Positions 13,997 to 18,712 of a stretch of 18,712 bases of DNA are shown in pieces. How positions within the stretch are numbered: the first letter of the stretch is position 1; each line of letters opens with the position of its first letter. Below the pieces are notes generated by a model. The model ran no database searches, had not been told where the DNA came from, and worked only from the letters and a program-made list of their open reading frames with translations. The stretch spans positions 1 to 18,712 of the forward strand of contig JASEJL010000013.1 in NCBI GenBank assembly GCA_030016465.1. Direction: 5' to 3'. A program made the translations under genes and the position numbers. This stretch comes from Patescibacteria group bacterium (GTDB lineage: Bacteria > Patescibacteriota > Minisyncoccia > Minisyncoccales > DG-74-1).

Positions 13997-14947
13997 ATGT
14001 CAAGATCTTCCATCAAAAAATCTTTAATTGTCATTTTGGGACCAACAGCTTCGGGAAAGTCAGAATTGGCAGTCAAACTTGCCAGAAAGTTCAATGGCGA
14101 GGTAGTTTCAGCTGATTCCAGGCAGGTCTATAAAGGAATGGATATTGGGACTGGAAAAATAACCAAAAAAGAAATGCAAGGCATTCCCCACTATCTTTTG
14201 AATGTCGCCAGTCCAAAAAGAAGATTTACGGTAGTTCAGTATCGAAAATTAGCCCTTAAAGCAATTGATAAAATTTTTAAAAAAAATAAAATCCCCATTC
14301 TTTGTGGCGGGAGTGGTTTTTATATTCAGGCAGTGGTAGATGGAATCTTCCTTCCAGAGGTAAGGCCAGATTGGAGATTAAGGAAAGAGTTGGAGAAAAA
14401 AACAGCAGAAGAACTTTTTGCCCAATTAAAAAAACTTGATCCTCAAAGAGCTAAAACTATTGAGCCAAAAAATAAACGAAGATTAATCCGGGCTTTGGAA
14501 ATCGTTAAAAAAATTGGACGTGTCCCTATTTTGGAAAAAAAACCTCTACCCTATCCGGTTTTAATGATTGGCATTAAAAAAGAAAAAAAGGAGCTAAGCT
14601 CCTTAATTAGAGAACGATTGCTAAAAAGGTTGAGGAAGGGTATGATTGCTGAGGTTAAAAAACTAAGGAAATCAGGTTTATCCTGGAAAAGATTGGAAGA
14701 GTTTGGTTTAGAATATCGGTGGGTTGCCAGATTTTTGCAAAAGAAATTGAGTTATCAGGAAATGCTTGAGAAATTACAAAAAGAAACTGAGCACTTTGCT
14801 AAACGACAATTAACTTGGTTCAAATCAGATGAACGGATTCATTGGATAAAAACTTACGAAGAAGCAAAAAACCTTGTGAAAAATTTCCTTTTAGGAAGAG
14901 TGGGTGGCGAGAAACCGTCGGTCTCTTGCCACATCTCCGCCAAATGA
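13997..14947 (+). CDS. miaA: tRNA dimethylallyltransferase MiaA
   Basis: Transfers the dimethylallyl group to N6 of A37 in UNN-decoding tRNAs, the substrate step for MiaB. The P-loop is LGPTASGKSELA (residues about 13-24). The other family blocks are VSADSRQVYKGMDIGTGK (Asp essential for catalysis), GIPHYLLNVASP, FTVVQYRKLA, PILCGGSGFYIQAVVDG, NKRRLIRALEI and FAKRQLTWFK. The length is 316 aa, close to normal (about 300-315). The ATG at 13997 is chosen because family proteins begin about 10 residues before the P-loop. The C-terminus is odd: after WFKSDERIHWIKTYEEAKNL the frame runs into a hairpin-forming linker (GRVGGEKPSVSC) and stops inside a second, out-of-frame copy of the same tail (14938-15030). 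The catalytic part is intact. Confidence 0.9.
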   Translation: MSRSSIKKSLIVILGPTASGKSELAVKLARKFNGEVVSADSRQVYKGMDIGTGKITKKEMQGIPHYLLNVASPKRRFTVVQYRKLALKAIDKIFKKNKIPILCGGSGFYIQAVVDGIFLPEVRPDWRLRKELEKKTAEELFAQLKKLDPQRAKTIEPKNKRRLIRALEIVKKIGRVPILEKKPLPYPVLMIGIKKEKKELSSLIRERLLKRLRKGMIAEVKKLRKSGLSWKRLEEFGLEYRWVARFLQKKLSYQEMLEKLQKETEHFAKRQLTWFKSDERIHWIKTYEEAKNLVKNFLLGRVGGEKPSVSCHISAK

Positions 14948-15030
14948 CCTGGTTTAAAAGAGATAAAAGAATTTACTGGATTAAAAATCAAAAAGAAGCA
15001 GAAAAACTAGTAAAGAAGTTTTTAAAATAA
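14804..15030 (+). repeat. diverged direct duplication of the miaA 3' end with hairpin linker
   Basis: Copy 1 (14804-14892) encodes RQLTWFKSDERIHWIK and beyond; copy 2 (14938-15030) encodes RQMTWFKRDKRIYWIK to KKFLK and a stop, in another frame (offset 134). The copies differ at many bases, so this is old, or a mix of two alleles. The linker between them (about 14893-14937) contains GTGGCGAGA (14904-14912) and TCTTGCCAC (14924-14932), which pair in RNA with one G-U. Confidence 0.8.
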
Positions 15031-15040
15031 ATAGAAATAA

Positions 15041-15073
15041 AAAGAGTCAACTTATACTTATAGTTGACTCTTT
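15041..15073. terminator. bidirectional intrinsic terminator
   Basis: AAAGAGTCAACT (15041-15052) and AGTTGACTCTTT (15062-15073) form a perfect 12-bp stem with a 9-base loop. T-rich sequence follows on both strands (TTTGATCTTT on plus, TTTTTATTTC on minus). It separates convergent miaA and the mraZ/zinc-finger unit. Confidence 0.9.
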
Positions 15074-15147
15074 GATCTTTAAACCCTCTCTCGCTATTTT
15101 ATAGCCAGAGATTTTCCACCAGGTAATGGAAATAGCCGGGATTTTGG

Positions 15148-15327
15148 CTAATTGTTGGAAAAGGAGAGACATTGAGTAACAACTTTTTTGAATTGTTCTT
15201 CGTAAACCTTCTCTTCTGGCCCCCTTTTTTTAAGGTGCCCATAGAGATGAACGCTTGCTTTTTCATGATCTGAAAACACAACATTTTTTCCATTGACCTT
15301 ACAAATCCCACATATCCAAGTTGGCAT
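15148..15327 (-). CDS. 59-aa zinc-finger-like small protein
   Basis: This minus-strand ORF begins MPTWICGICKVNGKNVVF at ATG 15327-15325 and ends at TAG 15148-15150. It has Cys6 and Cys9 (CGIC), then His21, His27 and His31 (DHEKASVHLYGH), a C-x2-C-x11-H-x5-H pattern like a C2H2 zinc finger, followed by a basic/acidic helix (KKRGPEEKVYEEQFKKVV). It is supported by a near-perfect Shine-Dalgarno (AAGGAGGT) 5 bases before the ATG. The ORF overlaps the last 29 bases of the MraZ gene, so the two are translationally coupled. A longer frame over the same bases (15099-15311, GTG start) lacks these signals. It may be a small DNA- or RNA-binding partner of the MraZ-like regulator; no function is known to me. 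Confidence 0.7.
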   Translation of the reverse strand: MPTWICGICKVNGKNVVFSDHEKASVHLYGHLKKRGPEEKVYEEQFKKVVTQCLSFSNN

Positions 15328-15796
15328 TCCTTACCTCCTTCTTAGATTTTGTTCGATATTGTATTCTACGGTTCTTCTCTTTTATTGATATTGTTTTTTT
15401 TATATTTTTATATTTCTTCCATTCTGCTTCGTTCCAAATTTCTACGTGTTTGAATTGACCTATCACTACTACCTTTTGATTATTTTGATTAAGAGAAGCG
15501 AATTGTCTTAAACACGCAGGAATTACTATCCTCCCTTGATTATCGACCTTCACTTTCTTTACCCCAGCCAGTATTAATCTTATTAATCTTTTAAATATCT
15601 CTCCACCAATTTCATCTAATTTCTCAAGCAGGTCTTGAAACTCTTTCTCAGGGTAGATATATAAAAACTTCCCTTTCATACCCTGGGAAATAATAACATT
15701 TCCATTTATTCCATTTATCATCTCCTTTCTTAATTTCTCTGGAATAGTCATCCGGCCCTTGTCATCTATTTTAGGAAAATACGTGTCAACCAACAC
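15299..15796 (-). CDS. mraZ: MraZ-family (double AbrB-fold) transcriptional regulator
   Basis: A 165-aa protein with two SpoVT/AbrB-type DNA-binding half-domains, each with the MraZ signature: DDKGRMTIPEKLR (residues 11-23) and DNQGRIVIPACLR (85-97). MraZ proteins form ring oligomers and usually control the division/cell-wall (dcw) operon, themselves being its first gene. Here no rsmH, ftsI or other dcw gene adjoins it. The C-terminal basic tail (about 125-158, KKYKNIKKTISIKEKNRRIQYRTKSKK) is extra to the usual ~145 aa. The GTG at 15796 is fixed by the Shine-Dalgarno GGAGGTGATT four bases upstream. The promoter is consensus and overlapped by a palindrome, suggesting autoregulation. The 59-aa gene starts within its end. 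Confidence 0.8.
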   Translation of the reverse strand: MLVDTYFPKIDDKGRMTIPEKLRKEMINGINGNVIISQGMKGKFLYIYPEKEFQDLLEKLDEIGGEIFKRLIRLILAGVKKVKVDNQGRIVIPACLRQFASLNQNNQKVVVIGQFKHVEIWNEAEWKKYKNIKKTISIKEKNRRIQYRTKSKKEVRNANLDMWDL

Positions 15797-15838
15797 TTTG
15801 AATCACCTCCCTCCTTACAAATTGTTAATTTGCCTTAA

Positions 15839-15859
15839 AGTACAATACTATATTGTACT
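15839..15859. promoter_or_regulatory. palindromic operator-like site on the mraZ promoter
   Basis: AGTACAATA-CTA-TATTGTACT, perfect 9-base arms, covers the -10 (TACAAT) and the predicted start near 15845. This position suits a repressor. It is not the direct-repeat type site described for MraZ in other bacteria, so the binding protein is unknown. Confidence 0.6.
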
Positions 15860-15880
15860 AATTTATTTAGCTTTTGTCAA
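15852..15880 (-). promoter_or_regulatory. consensus sigma70 promoter of mraZ
   Basis: The minus strand reads TTGACA (15875-15880), a 17-base spacer, then TACAAT (15852-15857). The -35 lies in the last codons of gatB (LDK), so the regulator has its own promoter inside the upstream gene end. Confidence 0.85.
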
Positions 15881-17348
15881 GGGTTTGTTTTAATAATTTA
15901 TTTACTAGCTGAGGACTAGCTTTGCCTTTAGTTTTTGCCATTATTTGGCCGATTAGATATTGAAAGGCATTTTCTTTTCCTTTTTTAAAATCTTCAACTG
16001 CTTTTTGGTTTTGGGAAATGACTTCTTTAATAATTTTTTCAATTTCAGCGGCGTTCGTTATCAACACCAAACCCTTTTCTTCAATAATCTGAGAAGGGTC
16101 AGCACCAGTTGAAAACATCTCTTGAAGAACATCTTTGGCAATTTTTGAGGAAATTTTGCCTTCGTAAATTAAAGTAATAAATTCAGCAAAATTTTCAGGA
16201 GTAATTAAAATTTCTTTTTCGCTAAAAGGGAGTCCCTTTAAAAGGCCTTGAAGATCAGTAATTAAATAATTAGAAGTTAATTTGACTATTTTTGCTTTTC
16301 CTTCAACTTTCTTTAGCCATTCCATCGCTTCCGAAATAATTTTTTCAAAATAATCACCTAAATCTTTATTCTGGACAAAAATTTCAATCTCTTTTTCGTT
16401 CAAATTATATTCTTTTTTAAATCTTTCTCGCCTCTGTTGGGGAAGTTCAGGAATTCCAGCTTTAATTTCAGTAATCATTTCAGGAATGATTCTTAAAGGC
16501 GGCAAATCCGGTTCGGGAAAATATCTATAATCGTGAGTTTCTTCTTTTTCTCTTTGGGAAACTGTCACTCCCCTATTTTCATCCCAACCTCGCGTCTCTT
16601 GAATAACTTTTTTCCCAGATTTTAAAATTTTTGTCTGTCTTTCAATTTCGTATTCTAAAGCCCGTTCAACACTTCTAAAAGAATTCAAATTTTTAATTTC
16701 AACTTTTGTTCCTAAAATATTTTCGTGTGGTTTCCTCTTGTGTTTCTTGCTAATTGCCTGGGTTAGCCGAAGGCTGACATTTGCCTCAACTCGCATTTCA
16801 CCCTTTTCCATATTTGCCTCAGCAACATTTAGATAGCGCAAAATTAATCTTAATTCTTCGGCAAATCTTCTGGCTTCTTTAGCTGAAACTAAATCAGGTT
16901 CAGTCACCAATTCCATTAAAGGAATGCCCGCCCGATTGAAATCAACCAGAGAATAATCTCTTTCATGCACTAATCTTCCAGTATCTTCTTCCAAATGAAT
17001 TCTGGTAATTCGGATTTTTTTTCCATCCAAATTAAGATAACCTTTTATGCATAATGGTTTATCATATTGAGATATTTGATATCCTTTTGGCAAATCGGGA
17101 TAAAAATAATTTTTTCTATCAAATTGAGAATATTCCGGAATTTGACAATTTAGAGTTAATCCGGTTTTTATTACTTTTCTCACTGCTTCTTTGTTTATTA
17201 CTGGAAGGGTTCCTGGATGGGCCGTACATATCGGACAAATGTTGATGTTTGGATGATGTTCATCAGGATCGTTCTTACAAGAGCAAAACATTTTTGATTT
17301 AGTCTTCAATTCAATATGCACTTCCAGGCCAATAATTGGTTGATACAT
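15867..17348 (-). CDS. gatB: Asp-tRNA(Asn)/Glu-tRNA(Gln) amidotransferase subunit B
   Basis: GatB is the tRNA-binding and kinase subunit of GatCAB, which amidates misacylated Glu-tRNA(Gln) and Asp-tRNA(Asn). The sequence starts MYQPIIGLEVHIELKTKSKMFC and shows the zinc-binding cysteines (FCSC, ICPIC), NYFYPDLPKGYQISQYDKP, IHLEEDTGR, VDFNRAGIPLMELVTEPD, KVEIKNLNSF and the TRGWDE/DYRYFPEPDLPP blocks. A helical domain and the C-terminal YqeY-like tail (FQYLIGQIMAKTKGKASPQLV) follow. The length is 493 aa, normal. The ATG at 17348, 4 bases after deoC, is chosen because the family begins there; an in-frame TTG at 17411 would add 21 residues inside deoC. gatA and gatC are not in the window. It is the last gene of tmk-deoC-gatB; no strong terminator is seen after it. 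Confidence 0.95.
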   Translation of the reverse strand: MYQPIIGLEVHIELKTKSKMFCSCKNDPDEHHPNINICPICTAHPGTLPVINKEAVRKVIKTGLTLNCQIPEYSQFDRKNYFYPDLPKGYQISQYDKPLCIKGYLNLDGKKIRITRIHLEEDTGRLVHERDYSLVDFNRAGIPLMELVTEPDLVSAKEARRFAEELRLILRYLNVAEANMEKGEMRVEANVSLRLTQAISKKHKRKPHENILGTKVEIKNLNSFRSVERALEYEIERQTKILKSGKKVIQETRGWDENRGVTVSQREKEETHDYRYFPEPDLPPLRIIPEMITEIKAGIPELPQQRRERFKKEYNLNEKEIEIFVQNKDLGDYFEKIISEAMEWLKKVEGKAKIVKLTSNYLITDLQGLLKGLPFSEKEILITPENFAEFITLIYEGKISSKIAKDVLQEMFSTGADPSQIIEEKGLVLITNAAEIEKIIKEVISQNQKAVEDFKKGKENAFQYLIGQIMAKTKGKASPQLVNKLLKQTLDKS

Positions 17349-17352
17349 GTTA

Positions 17353-18006
17353 TTATTTTTTAAATTCTTGTATAATCTCAACTCCTGAGCTGGTGCCAAT
17401 GATATCAGCACCAGCTTTAAGTGCCTCTTTAATGTCTTTTAAAGTTTTAATTTTCCCGGCAGCTTTAATTAACAGTCCGGGAGCTCCTTTTTTCATCAAT
17501 TTTAAATGATAAAATTTTTCTTTTAGTTCTCGATGCTCCAAAGGATCTTTTTCAGTAGCAGTTTTTACACAAATAGCACCAGCTTTTTTAGCAATTTGAG
17601 AGGCCTTAATAATCTCTTGGTCAGTTAAATAACCCGAACCAATAATCACTTTTGTTGGCAAAATCTTACAAATCTCTTTCAAATCTTTTAATATTTTTTC
17701 CCATCTTTGGTGTTTAACGTCGGGTATTGAACAAACCACATCTAATTCATCAGCTCCATCTCTTTTTGCTTTTTGACAGATTCTTATTCGCTTTTGATGA
17801 GGACTATCTCCTATTGGGGGATCCACTAAGACTATAACTTTAATCTCAGTTCTTTTTAATTCTTTTTTTACTAATTTCACCCATTTCGGCCTAACGCAAA
17901 CTCCTCTAAATCCATATTTTTTAGCCTCTTGGCAAGTCTTTTTTATATCCTCCACAGTAGCCTCATCTTTTATATTAGTATGGTCAATGACCTCAGCAAT
18001 GTTCAT
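17353..18006 (-). CDS. deoC: deoxyribose-phosphate aldolase
   Basis: Class I aldolase splitting 2-deoxyribose-5-phosphate into glyceraldehyde-3-phosphate and acetaldehyde; cytoplasmic, in deoxynucleoside breakdown. A TIM barrel of 217 aa, normal length. Visible are IDHTNIKDEAT at the start, ELDVVCSIPDVK (catalytic Asp region), VIIGSGYLT, the Schiff-base lysine in CVKTATE, and the second active-site lysine in LIKAAGKIKT, then GADIIGTSSG. The usual KTSTG is KTATE here, so Gly next to the phosphate loop is replaced. I place the start at ATG 18006 (MNIAEVIDHT); a GTG at 18015 overlapping the tmk TGA is an alternative adding three residues. It lies between tmk and gatB in one tight operon. Confidence 0.93.
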   Translation of the reverse strand: MNIAEVIDHTNIKDEATVEDIKKTCQEAKKYGFRGVCVRPKWVKLVKKELKRTEIKVIVLVDPPIGDSPHQKRIRICQKAKRDGADELDVVCSIPDVKHQRWEKILKDLKEICKILPTKVIIGSGYLTDQEIIKASQIAKKAGAICVKTATEKDPLEHRELKEKFYHLKLMKKGAPGLLIKAAGKIKTLKDIKEALKAGADIIGTSSGVEIIQEFKK

Positions 18007-18011
18007 AATTT

Positions 18012-18662
18012 TCACCAATTCTTTATTCCTGATTTTATTTCTTTAAAAACTTCTTTAATTGGTTTTTCTCCATCAACTACTGCCCAGCGACTGAAAACCT
18101 GTTTTGTAATTAGTTTCTCGTAAAATTTAGCTAATTTTGTTAAAAATTCTTTATCGGCTTCGTGTCGATCTAAACTCTTTTTTTCTTTAAATTTTCTTTT
18201 AATTGAAGTTTCTGGTGAAATTTTGAGATAAATTATCAAATCGGGTTTGGGTAGTTCAAAAATTTTAGCAATTTTCAAGGCAGTTTTTAAAGGAAAACCT
18301 TTTTGACCTTGATAAGCCAAAGTGGAAGTAAAGTATCTATCTGAAATTATAGTTTTTCTTTCTTTTTGCCATTTTTTGATTTTTTCTTTGTCTTTCAAAA
18401 AATCAGTAAAATAGAGTAAAAACTGAATTTCTGATGGAAATTCATATTTTTTGTGAAGATATTGATGAATTAACTTTCCAATTGAGCCTTGATAATCAGG
18501 ATAGGTTAATTTTTCAACAGATATCTTTTTCTTTTTAAAAAAATTGAACAGCAATTTACTTTGAGTTTCTCCTCCCCCTCCATCAATTCCTTCAAAGACA
18601 ATAAACCTTCTATTTCTCTTACCAGACAAAACAGATTTACCATCTAAGAGATTTTTTAACAT
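18012..18662 (-). CDS. tmk: thymidylate kinase with altered P-loop
   Basis: dTMP kinase family (dTMP + ATP to dTDP), cytoplasmic, DNA precursor supply; 216 aa, normal length. The fold markers are RFIVFEGIDG (beta1), PDYQGSIGKLIHQYL (the nucleoside/phosphate DR-region equivalent), ISDRYFTSTLAYQG (DRYxxSxxAYQG) and PDLIIYLKISPETSIKRK followed by a basic lid (KFKEKKSLDRHE). The anomaly is the P-loop: GIDGGGGETQ stands where GIDGSGKTTQ is usual, so the phosphate-binding lysine and first Thr are replaced by Gly and Glu; the codons are unambiguous. There is a 19-residue N-terminal extension, MLKNLLDGKSVLSGKRNRR, itself containing GKS. The start is supported by TGCTATAAT six bases upstream (leaderless). 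First gene of the tmk-deoC-gatB operon; its TGA overlaps a possible deoC GTG start. Activity with this P-loop is uncertain. Confidence 0.85.
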   Translation of the reverse strand: MLKNLLDGKSVLSGKRNRRFIVFEGIDGGGGETQSKLLFNFFKKKKISVEKLTYPDYQGSIGKLIHQYLHKKYEFPSEIQFLLYFTDFLKDKEKIKKWQKERKTIISDRYFTSTLAYQGQKGFPLKTALKIAKIFELPKPDLIIYLKISPETSIKRKFKEKKSLDRHEADKEFLTKLAKFYEKLITKQVFSRWAVVDGEKPIKEVFKEIKSGIKNW

Positions 18663-18668
18663 TATTTA

Positions 18669-18677
18669 ATTATAGCA
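18669..18677 (-). promoter_or_regulatory. extended -10 of tmk operon, leaderless spacing
   Basis: TGCTATAAT on the minus strand (TATAAT 18669-18674) is followed by six bases and the ATG at 18662-18660, so the predicted start equals the A of the ATG. No -35 or Shine-Dalgarno site is evident. Confidence 0.7.
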
Positions 18678-18685
18678 TATTTTAA

Positions 18686-18712
18686 TAAAAAAGGCTTCAA
18701 AAAAAAAGAAGC
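18686..18712 (-). terminator. probable terminator of a gene right of the window
   Basis: On the minus strand GCTTC, nine T, GAAGC, then CTTTTTTATT: a 5-bp stem (6 if the next base outside fits) with a T-tract. It would end a minus-strand gene beyond 18712. The short stem makes this tentative. Confidence 0.4.

Noticed and set aside
15099..15311. 70-codon minus-strand ORF overlapping the end of mraZ
   Set aside because: It has a GTG start without a ribosome site and unnatural composition; the overlapping 59-aa frame has a strong Shine-Dalgarno and Cys/His pattern.
17349..17411. Longer GatB start inside deoC
   Set aside because: GatB begins MYQPIIGLEVH, matching the family; the extra 21 residues are a by-product of the deoC coding region.
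1..18712. CRISPR array, tRNA or rRNA genes, integrase or transposase
   Set aside because: No regularly spaced repeats, no cloverleaf candidate and no recombinase motifs seen on either strand.

Overview
The window is AT-rich, with compact bacterial genes, several leaderless-looking starts, and many large secreted or anchored surface proteins of a kind typical of Candidate Phyla Radiation genomes. I infer a member of Patescibacteria (probably Parcubacteria-like). This rests on gene style and protein content; no rRNA is present to confirm it.

Layout. (1) 1-863, minus: an MBL-fold hydrolase followed by a small ORF carrying an internal TAG. (2) 864-1389: no intact gene, with decayed coding sequence and several inverted repeats. 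(3) 1390-10155, minus: a surface-protein cluster. In transcription order it holds a 757-aa S-layer-like protein, a membrane-anchored DUF916/WxL-interacting-like protein, a 378-aa paralogue, a fibronectin-III-like anchored protein broken at a poly-A11 tract, a 741-aa surface protein and a 352-aa fibre-like protein. Three of these share a C-terminal module that ends at the last residue. (4) 10156-10589: a regulatory and remnant region with a 5'-terminal stem-loop for the S-layer mRNA, a duplicated leader, and a truncated type IV prepilin N-terminus. (5) 10590-12521, minus: a full-length but decayed acetyl-CoA synthetase pseudogene (three frameshifts, two nonsense codons). (6) 12522-15030, plus: miaB (lacking its TRAM end) and miaA (with a duplicated tail), the tRNA A37 ms2i6A pathway, ending in a bidirectional terminator. 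(7) 15148-15880, minus: a MraZ-family regulator and an overlapping 59-aa zinc-finger-like gene, under a consensus sigma70 promoter with a palindromic operator-like site. (8) 15867-18662, minus: a tmk-deoC-gatB operon. Tmk lacks the canonical P-loop lysine.

Expression signals are of two kinds. tmk, acs and miaB have an extended -10 (TGnTAWAAT) placed so that transcription should start at or next to the A of the ATG, with no Shine-Dalgarno sequence. The mraZ/zinc-finger pair instead has near-perfect Shine-Dalgarno sequences and a TTGACA-17-TACAAT promoter.

The best candidate for an undescribed system is the surface cluster. Its pairing of secreted proteins sharing a C-terminal beta module with a DUF916-like, membrane-anchored partner resembles the Gram-positive WxL/csc systems in architecture.
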